A DNA stretch of 64,000 bases from an uncultured Lachnospiraceae bacterium (GCA_934402055.1 CAKRTC010000005.1:1-64000), one strand, 5' to 3'. Shown: positions 8,621 to 16,728, numbered from the stretch's first letter. Made by a program: numbers and translations. The notes: generated by a model from the sequence alone, not told the origin.

Positions 8621-8746
8621 AACTCATAGGAAATTGCGTCCTATGAGTTTAAAAACGCTCCGCGGGATGCGCACTCGCGCGAAGTAGAAACCTGTCGCAA
8701 GCGACCGCGCTCGGCGCGAGAATGTGCCAAGGCACATTCTTTTTTA
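8620..8746 (+). repeat. Dispersed structured repeat, copy A
   Basis: About 127 bp in three modules. (1) AT-rich hairpin AAACTCATAGGA/TCCTATGAGTTT (8620-8650). (2) GC-rich middle beginning ACGCTCCGCGGG, with outer stem CTCGCGC (8674-8680)/GCGCGAG (8714-8720) around an inner hairpin GTCGCAAGCGAC (8694-8705). (3) Terminator-like GAATGTGCC-AA-GGCACATTC followed by TTTTTT. The end abuts the stop codon of the leftward aminotransferase. Copy B at 41573 shares the same modules. It is not coding: reading frames across it are by-products of the GC-rich palindromes. Confidence 0.85.
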
Positions 8747-9925
8747 TCAAAGCATTGAGGTGAAATCCGCGATTCTCTCCACAGCCTCTTTGAGATTCTC
8801 AATAGAGTTTGCATAGGAGAGACGGAAATATCCTTCACCCCTTGAACCGAAGGAGGAACCCCATGCCGCTGCAACACCCGCCTCGCAGAGGAGCCTGTCA
8901 CAGAAGTCATAGCTGCTGAGTCCGAAGGCCGAAATATTCGGGAAAGCGTAAAATGCACCCTTTGGCTTGACACAGCTGATACCCGGGATATCATTAAGTG
9001 CATCAATGAGCCAGTCACGTCTTTCCTTAAATGCTGCCTTCATGATCTCAACGGAATCCTGCGGGGCTCTGAGAGCTTCGATTGCTGCGATCTGGGTAAA
9101 GGAAGCCGCACACGAATTCGAATTGATCATGAGCAGTTCCATTTTTTTTGCCAATTCGGCATTCATGATGCCGTAGCCGAGACGCCAGCCTGTCATTGAA
9201 TAGGCTTTTGAGAAACCGTTAAGTATAATCGTACGGTCCTTGAATCCCGGAATCGCAGCAATAGACGGAGCTATACTTTCATCATAGACAAGTCTGTCAT
9301 ATATCTCATCGGACAAAATAAAGATATCGGGTCTGTCCTTGAGTATGTCGGCAAGCTCAAGCAGATCATCTTTATCGAAGACACCGCCTGTAGGATTGGA
9401 CGGACTGTTAAGTATGATAAGCTTGGTCTTTGGAGTTATGGCTGCCTTGAGCCTCTCAAGGTCATACTTGAAATCATCCTTCTCAAGCAGCGGGATAGGC
9501 ACGGGTACACCGCCGACGAATTTTATGCAGGATGAATAAATAGGAAAACCGGGATCGGGGATGATGACCTCATCACCGGATTCGACAAGCATAAGCATGG
9601 TATAGAACATAATGGGCTTTCCGCCGGGAACGACCACTACATCATTCATATCGGTCTTGACATGTTTATTGATAGCATAGAACTTTGCAATCTCCTCACG
9701 AAGCTCCGGATAACCCTGAGACGGGCTGTAGCCGGTGATACCTTCGTTGATCGCACGACAGGCAGCCTGAGCGATATGCTCAGGAGTTTTGAAATCAGGC
9801 TGACCTATTTCGCAGTGGATGATCTTCATGCCTGCAGCCTCAAGCTTATTTGCCTTGGCAAGTATCTTAAAGGCGGATTCCGTATTAAGTGAATTTACTC
9901 TTTTTGTCAGATAATTCTCATACAT
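8747..9925 (-). CDS. Class I/II PLP-dependent aminotransferase under glycine riboswitch control
   Basis: Fold type I aminotransferase of 392 residues, AspAT/AlaAT-like subgroup. Visible motifs are CEIGQPDFKTP near residue 40, GYSPSQGYPELR, LNSPSNPTGGVF, the ILSDEIYDRLVYD aspartate segment, the PLP lysine in NGFSKAYSMTGWRLGY and the substrate arginine in EGYFRLSYANS. It probably moves amino groups between 2-oxo acids and alanine, aspartate, glycine or similar amino acids. Its mRNA leader contains a glycine aptamer followed by an intrinsic terminator (on-switch layout), so high glycine should turn it on. That suggests a role in consuming or balancing glycine or a related amino acid (inference). 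Ribosome site is weak. Monocistronic, convergent with the NSS symporter. Confidence 0.88.
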   Translation of the reverse strand: MYENYLTKRVNSLNTESAFKILAKANKLEAAGMKIIHCEIGQPDFKTPEHIAQAACRAINEGITGYSPSQGYPELREEIAKFYAINKHVKTDMNDVVVVPGGKPIMFYTMLMLVESGDEVIIPDPGFPIYSSCIKFVGGVPVPIPLLEKDDFKYDLERLKAAITPKTKLIILNSPSNPTGGVFDKDDLLELADILKDRPDIFILSDEIYDRLVYDESIAPSIAAIPGFKDRTIILNGFSKAYSMTGWRLGYGIMNAELAKKMELLMINSNSCAASFTQIAAIEALRAPQDSVEIMKAAFKERRDWLIDALNDIPGISCVKPKGAFYAFPNISAFGLSSYDFCDRLLCEAGVAAAWGSSFGSRGEGYFRLSYANSIENLKEAVERIADFTSML

Positions 9926-9939
9926 GTCTTTATTCCGAT

Positions 9940-9975
9940 CTTATTATAAAATAAACCGCTGAAATTCAGCGGCTC
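9940..9975 (-). terminator. Terminator of the glycine riboswitch expression platform
   Basis: On the minus strand, GCCGCTGAA/TTTCAGCGG is followed by TTTATTTTAT, about 20 nt before the ATG at 9925. Placed between aptamer and gene, it is the likely switching element. Confidence 0.75.
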
Positions 9976-10043
9976 AAGACTAAGTTCAACACTTTAACAT
10001 ATTAACATACTGTACCATAAAAAGATACTTAAAAAGTGTTTGC

Positions 10044-10135
10044 AGCTTCGTTCTTTTGCCTGAGAGATTCGGCATGGATGTCATGCCTTGCACCTTCGGC
10101 ACCCAATCTAATGGGATTCTCCAAAGTGCCCTGGA
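10044..10135 (-). ncRNA. Glycine riboswitch aptamer
   Basis: The minus strand carries the conserved glycine-aptamer blocks in order: GGAGAATCCC, GGTGCCGAAGGTGCAA, then AATCTCTCAGGCAAAAGAAC. These match the family core (GCCGAAGG.GCAA and CUCUCAGGCAAAAG). I see one complete aptamer. The 60 nt 5' of it may form a ghost helix rather than a second full aptamer. The downstream terminator at 9940-9975 suggests transcriptional control of the aminotransferase. Confidence 0.9.
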
Positions 10136-10213
10136 TATCCGGTTTCCATAAGAACAGATCCCTGATACTTCGACGGGCAGTATGAAATTGTTAATACGTT
10201 AGCACGTTTCAGT

Positions 10214-10242
10214 ATTATATTCAAGGATAAAATCACCGAAAA
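10214..10242 (-). promoter_or_regulatory. Promoter of the riboswitch-aminotransferase transcript
   Basis: Minus strand: a good -10 TATAAT (10214-10219), 17-nt spacer, and weak -35 TTTTCG (10237-10242). It places the transcript start just 5' of the aptamer. Confidence 0.5.
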
Positions 10243-10335
10243 TCAAATATTTCCGCAGTGTTTACGAAATAATACTTAATATATGAAGCGTTTAAAAAAA
10301 TTCCGTTAAAATGTTTGCATGCAAATGAATTTTGC

Positions 10336-10364
10336 TTGAATTTATATCGTCAGGTGTTTATAAT
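10336..10364 (+). promoter_or_regulatory. Promoter of the rnf operon
   Basis: TTGAAT, exactly 17 nt, TATAAT (10359-10364), about 50 nt before the rnfC start. It is near consensus, in keeping with strong constitutive expression. Confidence 0.8.
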
Positions 10365-10415
10365 CAAAACAACTATGTAATCATATATCTTATTTCAGAA
10401 AGGGGATATAAAAAT

Positions 10416-11804
10416 ATGGGCCTTGCGACATTTAAAGGCGGCGTCCATCCCTATGAGGGCAAAGAGCTCAGCGAGAAGTGTGCTATTCAGACTCTTCCTG
10501 AGTTCGACGGGGAGTACATCTTCCCTATGGTCCAGGGACTTGGTGCTCCTTCAAAGCCGATAGTGGCAGTGGGAGACCACGTACTTGCGGGACAGATGAT
10601 TGCCGAGCCGGGCGGATTTATTTCCGCAGCTGTAACATCTTCGGTTTCGGGTACTGTTAAGGCGATCGAGCAGAGACTTATCACCATGGGTATGCTTGCT
10701 CAGTCTATCGTTATCGAGAGTGACGGTGAGTTCAAGACAGTCGAGGGTGTAGGAGAGGAAAGAGACTACACAAAGCTTTCAAAGGATGAGATCCGAGGCA
10801 TTGTTAAGAATGCAGGTATCATCGGTATGGGCGGTGCAGGTTTCCCGACACACGTTAAGCTTGCTCCTAAGAATGACGATGCTATCGATTTCGTTATTGC
10901 GAACGGTTCAGAGTGTGAGCCTATGCTTACCAATGACCACAGACTTATGCTTGAGGAGCCTGAGCGTATCATCGGCGGTATCAAGGTATGTCTCCAGCTT
11001 TTCCCGAATGCCAAGGGAATCATTGCTATAGAGGAGAACAAGCCTGATGCTATCGCCGTTATGGAGAAGCTTGTTGCCAATGAGGAGCGCATCAGCGTTA
11101 CCCGCATGAAGACAAAGTATCCTGAGGGTGGTGAGCGTCAGCTTATCTTTGCCTGCACAGGAAGATCGATCAATTCTGCTGTACTTCCGGCAGATGCTGG
11201 ATGTGTAGTTGATAACGTAGCAACACTTGCTGCTATCTATGATGCAGTTGCAAAGAGCACACCTATCATGCAGAAGGTCATCACTATTTCAGGTGATGCT
11301 GTTGCAAAGCCGGCGAACGTAAAGGTTAGACTCGGTGTGACTTACGGACGTATTGCAGAGGCTGTAGGCGGCTTCAAGACAGAGCCTGCCAAGATCATCT
11401 GCGGCGGACCTATGATGGGTATGGCACTCTTCAGCACAGATGTTCCTGTAGTTAAGAACTCAGCTGCTCTTCTTGCTTTCCAGCATGATGAGGTAGCCGA
11501 GAGCGAGGCTATTCAGACACATTGTATCAGATGTGGACGTTGTATAGATGCCTGTCCGATATTCCTTACACCTGTTCTCATGGCTAAGGCTGTTGAGGCA
11601 AGAGACTGGGCTAAGCTTGAGGAGCTTAACGGTGCCGAGTGTATCGAGTGCGGAAGCTGCTCTTACATCTGTCCGGCTAAGAGACCTCTTACACAGTACT
11701 TCAAGCAGGGACGTCGTGAGGTTAACGGACTTCGCCGTGCAAGACAGGCAGCAGAAGCAGCTAAGAAGGCTGAGGCCGAGCAGGCAGCAGCAGAGAAGAA
11801 ATAA
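10416..11804 (+). CDS. rnfC: Rnf complex subunit RnfC
   Basis: Peripheral membrane subunit of the Rnf ferredoxin:NAD+ oxidoreductase, carrying FMN, NADH and two [4Fe-4S] sites. 462 residues from the ATG at 10416. I chose this start because RBS AAAGGGG precedes it and the longer frame (10332) would begin upstream of the promoter. Seen are the glycine-rich GIIGMGGAGFPTHVKL dinucleotide/flavin motif about 130 residues in, an SLBB-like region, and two ferredoxin motifs near the C-terminus, CIRCGRCIDACP and CIECGSCSYICP, followed by an alanine/lysine-rich tail. First gene of rnfCDGEAB, the usual clostridial order. Confidence 0.96.
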   Translation: MGLATFKGGVHPYEGKELSEKCAIQTLPEFDGEYIFPMVQGLGAPSKPIVAVGDHVLAGQMIAEPGGFISAAVTSSVSGTVKAIEQRLITMGMLAQSIVIESDGEFKTVEGVGEERDYTKLSKDEIRGIVKNAGIIGMGGAGFPTHVKLAPKNDDAIDFVIANGSECEPMLTNDHRLMLEEPERIIGGIKVCLQLFPNAKGIIAIEENKPDAIAVMEKLVANEERISVTRMKTKYPEGGERQLIFACTGRSINSAVLPADAGCVVDNVATLAAIYDAVAKSTPIMQKVITISGDAVAKPANVKVRLGVTYGRIAEAVGGFKTEPAKIICGGPMMGMALFSTDVPVVKNSAALLAFQHDEVAESEAIQTHCIRCGRCIDACPIFLTPVLMAKAVEARDWAKLEELNGAECIECGSCSYICPAKRPLTQYFKQGRREVNGLRRARQAAEAAKKAEAEQAAAEKK

Positions 11805-11818
11805 GGAGGAGAAGAATA

Positions 11819-12778
11819 ATGGAAAATACACAGATCAAGAAAATTCCTAATGTGTCTTCCTCGCCTCATTTCAGAAGCAAGCTTACGACACATGGGGAGA
11901 TGCTTGATGTTATTATCGCAATGATCCCAATCACTCTTTGGGGAGCGTATCATTTCGGTTTAAGATCACTCGCAGTTGTTGCTATCACAGTAGCTGCATC
12001 GGTACTCTTCGAGTATTTATATGAGAAGGCTATGCACCTTCCTATCACTATCAACGATCTGTCGGCTGTTGTTACAGGTATGATCCTGGCACTTAACATG
12101 CCTCCTCAGATCCCGTTCTGGGTACCGGTTATCGGTGCTGCTTTCTCAATCATCGTTGTTAAGCAGCTCTACGGCGGACTCGGACAGAACTTCATGAACC
12201 CGGCACTTGCAGGACGTTGCTTCCTTCATATTTCGTTTGCCGGACTTATGACAGATTTCTCTTGTGCAAAGATCGGATATGATGCACTTACAAGTGCTAC
12301 ACCGCTTGCACAGATCGAGAACGGTACATTCGACGGAACATTGCTTGATCTCTTCCTTGGAAATCATGCCGGAACCATCGGTGAGGTATCTGTACTCTGC
12401 CTTCTTATAGGTATCGTTTACATGCTCTATAAGAATGTTATCACTATTCAGATACCGGCTTCGTATCTCATCACATTTGCTATATTCGAGTTCATCGCAG
12501 GCGGCTTCAATCCTACATTCGTGCTTATGCAGCTTATGTCAGGCGGTATCCTCTTCGGTGCATGCTTCATGGCAAACGACTATGTAACAAGTCCTGTTAC
12601 ACATAAGGGACAGATCCTCTACGGTATATTCCTTGGAATCATGACCGGAGTAATTCGTACATTTGCTCCGTCTGCAGAGGGTGTATCTTACTCAATCCTT
12701 CTCGGCAACCTGCTTGTTCCGATCTTTGAGCGTTACACCATCCCGACAGCATTCGGAAAGGGAGGCAGCAAGAAGTAA
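11819..12778 (+). CDS. rnfD: Rnf complex subunit RnfD
   Basis: Integral membrane subunit that carries covalently bound FMN on a threonine and takes part in ion translocation. 319 residues with about nine hydrophobic segments, the family norm. The flavinylation-type motif is TSATPLAQ near residue 160, where the threonine is the probable attachment residue. The motifs NFMNPALAGRCFLHISF and ACFMANDYVTSPVTHKGQ are typical of NqrB/RnfD. RBS AGGAGGAG lies 10 nt before the ATG. The stop TAATG overlaps the rnfG start by one base, so translation is coupled. Confidence 0.96.
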   Translation: MENTQIKKIPNVSSSPHFRSKLTTHGEMLDVIIAMIPITLWGAYHFGLRSLAVVAITVAASVLFEYLYEKAMHLPITINDLSAVVTGMILALNMPPQIPFWVPVIGAAFSIIVVKQLYGGLGQNFMNPALAGRCFLHISFAGLMTDFSCAKIGYDALTSATPLAQIENGTFDGTLLDLFLGNHAGTIGEVSVLCLLIGIVYMLYKNVITIQIPASYLITFAIFEFIAGGFNPTFVLMQLMSGGILFGACFMANDYVTSPVTHKGQILYGIFLGIMTGVIRTFAPSAEGVSYSILLGNLLVPIFERYTIPTAFGKGGSKK

Positions 12779-13401
12779 TGAAGAACACTATAGTAAAAGA
12801 CGCTGCGATTCTCTTTGTTATTACACTTATTGCAGGACTTGCACTCGGTGCCGTTCACGCAATTACACTTGAGCCTATCAACCAGGCAACTATCGCAGCT
12901 ACAAACAAGACTTATTCGGAGGTTTATCCGGAGGCTTCGGAGTTCGAGAATACAGACGAGCTTACAGCAGCGGTTGAGCAGGCAAACACAGAGATCGATA
13001 CCTGGGGTATCGGCAATAAGGCAGGCAAGCTCAGCATCAACGACGCCATGGTGGCAAAGGATGCTTCGGGCAATGCCGTAGGATACATGATCATCGCTAC
13101 TTCGGGCGAAGGTTACGGCGGAGATATCAAGATGACAGTCGGCGTTTCTAACGACGGCAAGGTTACAGGTATCGGTTTCCTTACTATCAACGAGACTGTA
13201 GGTCTCGGACTTAAGGCTAAGAATCCTGAGTTCAAGGATCAGTTTGTAGGTAAGGATGCTTCGGGCAGCATCGAGGGAGTTAAGACAGGAAATGCAAATG
13301 ACCAGCAGTTCAACGCAATAAGCGGTGCTACATTTACATCTACAGCAGTTTCCTATGCACTTAATGCAGCTCTTCACTTCGTCAACAATTGCATACAGTA
13401 A
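12778..13401 (+). CDS. rnfG: Rnf complex subunit RnfG
   Basis: Mostly extracytoplasmic subunit with an N-terminal membrane anchor and a covalently bound FMN. 207 residues. The anchor is DAAILFVITLIAGLALG. The conserved flavin-threonine motif SGATFTSTAV is near residue 180. The central GYGGDIKMTVGV and ETVGLGLKA segments are typical of the FMN-binding domain. The attachment threonine would be modified by an ApbE flavin transferase, which is not encoded in this window. Confidence 0.95.
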   Translation: MKNTIVKDAAILFVITLIAGLALGAVHAITLEPINQATIAATNKTYSEVYPEASEFENTDELTAAVEQANTEIDTWGIGNKAGKLSINDAMVAKDASGNAVGYMIIATSGEGYGGDIKMTVGVSNDGKVTGIGFLTINETVGLGLKAKNPEFKDQFVGKDASGSIEGVKTGNANDQQFNAISGATFTSTAVSYALNAALHFVNNCIQ

Positions 13402-13418
13402 GGGGAAGGAGGAATATC

Positions 13419-14090
13419 ATGAATAAATACGTAGAAAGACTTTATAATGGTATCTGGAAAGAGAATCCGCTCCTGGTCCTCGTACTTGGTACTTGTCCGA
13501 CACTTGCTGTCACAACTTCGGCTATCAACGGTGTAGGTATGGGACTCTCAACAACAGCAGTTCTCGTATTCTCAAACGTTATCATAGCAGCGCTCAGAAA
13601 GGTCATTCCGGACAGACTCAGACTTCCGGCAGAGATCGTTATCGTTGCTTCACTCGTTACCGTTGTAGATATGCTTATGCAGGGCTTCACACCTGAGATG
13701 TATGAGTCACTCGGAGTGTATATCCCGCTTATCGTTGTTAACTGTATCATCCTTGGCCGTGCAGAGGCATATGCGATGAAGAACGGCCCTATCATTTCTC
13801 TTTTCGACGGAATCGGTATGGGACTCGGATTCACTATCGCACTTGTTATCATTGGTGCAGTCAGAGAAGTTATCGGTGCCGGAACAATATTCAATGTACA
13901 GGTTATGCCTGCTGCATACACACCATGCTCACTCTTCATTCTTGCACCGGGTGCATTCCTGGTATATGCAGCTGTAACCGCTCTTCAGAACTATCTCAAG
14001 ATGCCTAAGGCACCTAAAGTAGAGAAGAAGGCTGACTGCTGTGTACCGGCTGCTAAGGAGGAGACTCCGGCAGAGACAGAGAATAAGTAA
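13419..14090 (+). CDS. rnfE: Rnf complex subunit RnfE
   Basis: Polytopic membrane subunit, 223 residues from the ATG at 13419, which follows RBS GGAGGAATATC. The upstream in-frame start at 13389 lacks such a site and overlaps rnfG. Six hydrophobic segments are visible. The NPLLVLVLGTCPTLAVTTSA opening carries the conserved cysteine thought to hold part of a membrane [2Fe-2S] cluster together with RnfA. The C-terminus has an odd charged tail with a cysteine pair (KKADCCVPAAKEE) rich in glutamate and alanine. Confidence 0.95.
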   Translation: MNKYVERLYNGIWKENPLLVLVLGTCPTLAVTTSAINGVGMGLSTTAVLVFSNVIIAALRKVIPDRLRLPAEIVIVASLVTVVDMLMQGFTPEMYESLGVYIPLIVVNCIILGRAEAYAMKNGPIISLFDGIGMGLGFTIALVIIGAVREVIGAGTIFNVQVMPAAYTPCSLFILAPGAFLVYAAVTALQNYLKMPKAPKVEKKADCCVPAAKEETPAETENK

Positions 14091-14104
14091 GGGAGGAGAT
14101 CAAT

Positions 14105-14680
14105 ATGGTTAATTTAATAGTAATTGCTATAAGTGCTTGTCTTGTAAGCAACGTCGTATTGAGCCAGTTCCTCGGAATCTGTTCTTTCCTCGGTGTATCT
14201 ACGGATGTTAAGACTGCTGCCGGAATGGGTGGAGCCGTAGTATTCGTTATTACTCTTGCTTCTATCGTAGCAAGCCTTATATATGATCATGTACTTGTAC
14301 CGCTTGATCTTGTTTACCTCAAGACTATCGTATTCATTCTTATCATTGCGGCACTCGTTCAGATCGTTGAGATGTTCATGCATAAGTGCATGGTATCACT
14401 TTACAACGCACTCGGAATCTATCTTCCGCTTATCACAACAAACTGCGCAGTTCTCGGTGTTGCACTTACAAATACTCAGAACAGCTACAACTTCATCGAG
14501 TCTGTAGTTTGCGGTTTTGCAACAGCTATCGGATATCTTATTGCAATCGTATTGCTTGCAGGTATTCGTGAGCATATTGCAGGCGGAAATGTTCCTAAGA
14601 GCTTCCAGGGAGTTCCGATCGTAATCGTTACGGCTGCACTCATGTCAATTGCATTCTTCGGATTCTCCGGAGTAATTTAA
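14105..14680 (+). CDS. rnfA: Rnf complex subunit RnfA
   Basis: Polytopic membrane subunit, homologous to RnfE with inverted topology. 191 residues, six hydrophobic segments. The motifs SQFLGICSFLGVS and ITTNCAVLGVAL hold the conserved cysteines that, with those of RnfE, ligate the intramembrane iron-sulfur centre in known structures. RBS GGGAGGAG lies 7 nt before the ATG. Confidence 0.96.
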   Translation: MVNLIVIAISACLVSNVVLSQFLGICSFLGVSTDVKTAAGMGGAVVFVITLASIVASLIYDHVLVPLDLVYLKTIVFILIIAALVQIVEMFMHKCMVSLYNALGIYLPLITTNCAVLGVALTNTQNSYNFIESVVCGFATAIGYLIAIVLLAGIREHIAGGNVPKSFQGVPIVIVTAALMSIAFFGFSGVI

Positions 14681-14693
14681 TAGGAGGGTCGGG

Positions 14694-15494
14694 ATGAATC
14701 CAATTATTATCGCTGCTGCAGTCGTTGCAGTAACAGGTATTATCGTAGGTATCGGACTCGGCGTCTTCGGTGAGAAGTTCAAGGTTGAGGTCGATGAGAG
14801 AGAAGCTGCCATCCGTGAGGCTCTTCCGGGCAACAACTGCGGTGGTTGCGGATATCCGGGATGTGACGGATGTGCTAAGGCTATCAATGAAGGCGAAGCT
14901 CCGGTCAATGCTTGTCCTGTAGGACAGAAGCCTTGCTGGGATGCTATCGGCGCTATCATGGGCGTTGAGGCAGGCAGTGCCGACAAGAAGGTTGCATTTG
15001 TTAAGTGCTCGGGTACTTGCGCAGATGCACCTAAGAGATATAACTATTCAGGTCCGGATGATTGTAATAACATGGGTCCGGTTCCGGGTTCGGGAGACAA
15101 GGCCTGCAACTACGGCTGCCTCGGTCACGGATCATGTGTTAAGGCTTGTAAGTTCGATGCAATGCATATCGTAGACGGAATCGCTGTTGTTGATGAGTCT
15201 AAGTGTACTGCATGTCAGGCATGTATCAAGGTTTGTCCGCGTAAGCTTATTGAGCTTGTACCGGCTAAGGCTAAGTACAGAGTCAATTGTGCTAACAAGG
15301 ATAAGGGTAAGGCTGTTATGGATGTATGCAAGGTCGGCTGTATCGGCTGCACACTTTGCGTAAAGAACTGCCCGAAGGAAGCTATCCACATGGATGGTAA
15401 CGTAGCTGTTATCGATTATGATAAGTGCGTAGGCTGCGGTATCTGCGCTTCCAAGTGCCCGAAGAAGATCATTCACATGTTTCAGCAGGCTTGA
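14694..15494 (+). CDS. rnfB: Rnf complex subunit RnfB
   Basis: Electron-entry subunit that takes electrons from reduced ferredoxin. 266 residues. An N-terminal membrane helix (IIIAAAVVAVTGIIVGIGLG) is followed by a four-cysteine motif (NNCGGCGYPGCDGC, with CPVG further on). Four ferredoxin-like cysteine sets come next (CLGHGSCVKAC, CTACQACIKVCP, CIGCTLCVKNCP, CVGCGICASKCP). Last gene of the operon, closed by a terminator 20 nt downstream. Confidence 0.96.
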   Translation: MNPIIIAAAVVAVTGIIVGIGLGVFGEKFKVEVDEREAAIREALPGNNCGGCGYPGCDGCAKAINEGEAPVNACPVGQKPCWDAIGAIMGVEAGSADKKVAFVKCSGTCADAPKRYNYSGPDDCNNMGPVPGSGDKACNYGCLGHGSCVKACKFDAMHIVDGIAVVDESKCTACQACIKVCPRKLIELVPAKAKYRVNCANKDKGKAVMDVCKVGCIGCTLCVKNCPKEAIHMDGNVAVIDYDKCVGCGICASKCPKKIIHMFQQA

Positions 15495-15513
15495 TTGATT
15501 ATTCAAAATTTAT

Positions 15514-15550
15514 AAAAGGAGTCGCCTCTTTTGAGGCGGCTCCTTTTAAT
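15514..15550 (+). terminator. Terminator of the rnf operon
   Basis: AAAAGGAGTCGCCTC/GAGGCGGCTCCTTTT, one G-U pair in a 15-bp stem, loop TTTT, then AATTTG. Confidence 0.88.
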
Positions 15551-15571
15551 TTGTTAAATACAAAACTATCC

Positions 15572-15601
15572 TTGATACAGTTTGTTGCGCTGTGTTATAA
15601 T
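15572..15601 (+). promoter_or_regulatory. Promoter of the radical SAM gene
   Basis: TTGATA, 18-nt spacer, TATAAT (15596-15601), about 58 nt before the TTG start at 15660. Confidence 0.65.
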
Positions 15602-15659
15602 CAGCAAGTGTGTTTATTATGAGATACACATATTTACTAAAATATACGAGGAAAATAAA

Positions 15660-16556
15660 TTGGCACAATATCCATACAAGACAAGAGAAGGCGGAGCTAC
15701 AGTTACGATATTTGTTCCGTATGACTGCAATAATCATTGCCCGTTCTGCATCAACAAGCAGGAATATGCAGATATGAGCGGCTTCAGCCTTGAGAAGATC
15801 TGTGAGAGCATCCGTACTATGGATTCGATCACGCCTAAGTGTGATTTTGTATTCACAGGCGGAGAGCCTATGGCTAATCTTGAGTCACTCCAGATCATGC
15901 TTGACTGCATCCCGACAACGCACAGAGTATTTATCAATACGACCTTTCCGGTTATGAACGATTATACTGCAGAGGAGATGCTTGCATTTACAGAGAAGAA
16001 CAAGGACAAGATCACCTGCTTCAACATTTCCAGACATATGCAGAAGTATGTTGAGGAGTCGCCGGATGAGATAATTGCCAAGATCGCTACTCCAAAGCGT
16101 GTTAACTGCGTATTGTATAAGCATTACCCTACAGATAAGCTTCCGGCTTATGCTGACCGTTTCGGTGAGTACAAGATTCCTATACAGTTCCGTTTCGATT
16201 ATACCGAGACTACTCCTGACAATCTCTATGAGGAGGCTAACGATCATATACTCAAGGATCTTAAGCATTACTTCACATATAAGGGACTTGACGGAAGCCG
16301 TATGCGCTGCGGATATCATTTTGAGCACAACGGTAACCACCTTACCTATCACAAGACACTTCCTTACTCGACTATTATCGAGAAGGGGGATGACGGTGTT
16401 ACCTACGCTATCCTCTATGATATCCTTATCAAACAGACAGGTAAGATCGTTTCGGACTGGACAGACGATCAGCCGATACTTGATCTTGATGCATACAGAA
16501 AGGTTGTATTCGAGCCTAACGATCAGGTAGTTCGCGAGGGCGTGATCGATTTCTGA
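15660..16556 (+). CDS. Radical SAM protein of unknown function
   Basis: Predicted [4Fe-4S]/S-adenosylmethionine radical enzyme, 298 residues. The cluster motif is C-NNH-C-PF-C (CxxxCxxC), followed by FVFTGGEPM, the SAM-binding GGE motif. There is no C-terminal SPASM or twitch cysteine cluster. The second half has a CGYHFEHNGNHLTYHKTLPY stretch whose cysteine and histidines may be catalytic or substrate-binding. Start chosen as TTG at 15660 because GAGGA lies 8 nt upstream and the protein then begins at the conserved region; a longer frame from 15582 would overlap the promoter. It stands alone, without a precursor peptide gene or obvious partner. Substrate unknown. Confidence 0.82.
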   Translation: MAQYPYKTREGGATVTIFVPYDCNNHCPFCINKQEYADMSGFSLEKICESIRTMDSITPKCDFVFTGGEPMANLESLQIMLDCIPTTHRVFINTTFPVMNDYTAEEMLAFTEKNKDKITCFNISRHMQKYVEESPDEIIAKIATPKRVNCVLYKHYPTDKLPAYADRFGEYKIPIQFRFDYTETTPDNLYEEANDHILKDLKHYFTYKGLDGSRMRCGYHFEHNGNHLTYHKTLPYSTIIEKGDDGVTYAILYDILIKQTGKIVSDWTDDQPILDLDAYRKVVFEPNDQVVREGVIDF

Positions 16557-16589
16557 TCATAAGACCGGACAATTTAAAAGTGAATTTAC

Positions 16590-16628
16590 ATACTCTCTTT
16601 ACCTACAACGGTGGAGAGAGTATTTTTA
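16590..16628 (+). terminator. Terminator after the radical SAM gene
   Basis: ATACTCTCT/AGAGAGTAT stem with a 16-nt loop, then TTTTTAT. Confidence 0.8.
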
Positions 16629-16683
16629 TCGATTAAATCCGTAATTAATAGATAAGGAAAAAGAAAAGGAAACCGCATACTGT

Positions 16684-16728
16684 GAAATAAAAAAAGTGCT
16701 GTCGATTGTGATACGACAGCACTTTAAA
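16684..16728 (-). terminator. Terminator of the PsiE-like gene
   Basis: Perfect 12-bp stem AAAGTGCTGTCG/CGACAGCACTTT. On the minus strand it ends in a run of seven Ts (the A-run 16688-16694 on +). Confidence 0.8.

Noticed and set aside
8641..9018. Reverse-strand reading frame across repeat copy A and the aminotransferase end
   Set aside because: The Arg/Ser/Ala-rich product comes from GC-rich palindromes and the antisense of a well-supported gene; no ribosome site.
10044..10200. Tandem (two-aptamer) glycine riboswitch
   Set aside because: Only one set of conserved aptamer blocks can be found; the 5' part lacks the GCCGAAGG and CTCTCAGGC cores.
10332..10415. N-terminal extension of RnfC
   Set aside because: It overlaps the near-consensus promoter and lacks a ribosome site; the ATG at 10416 has AAAGGGG.
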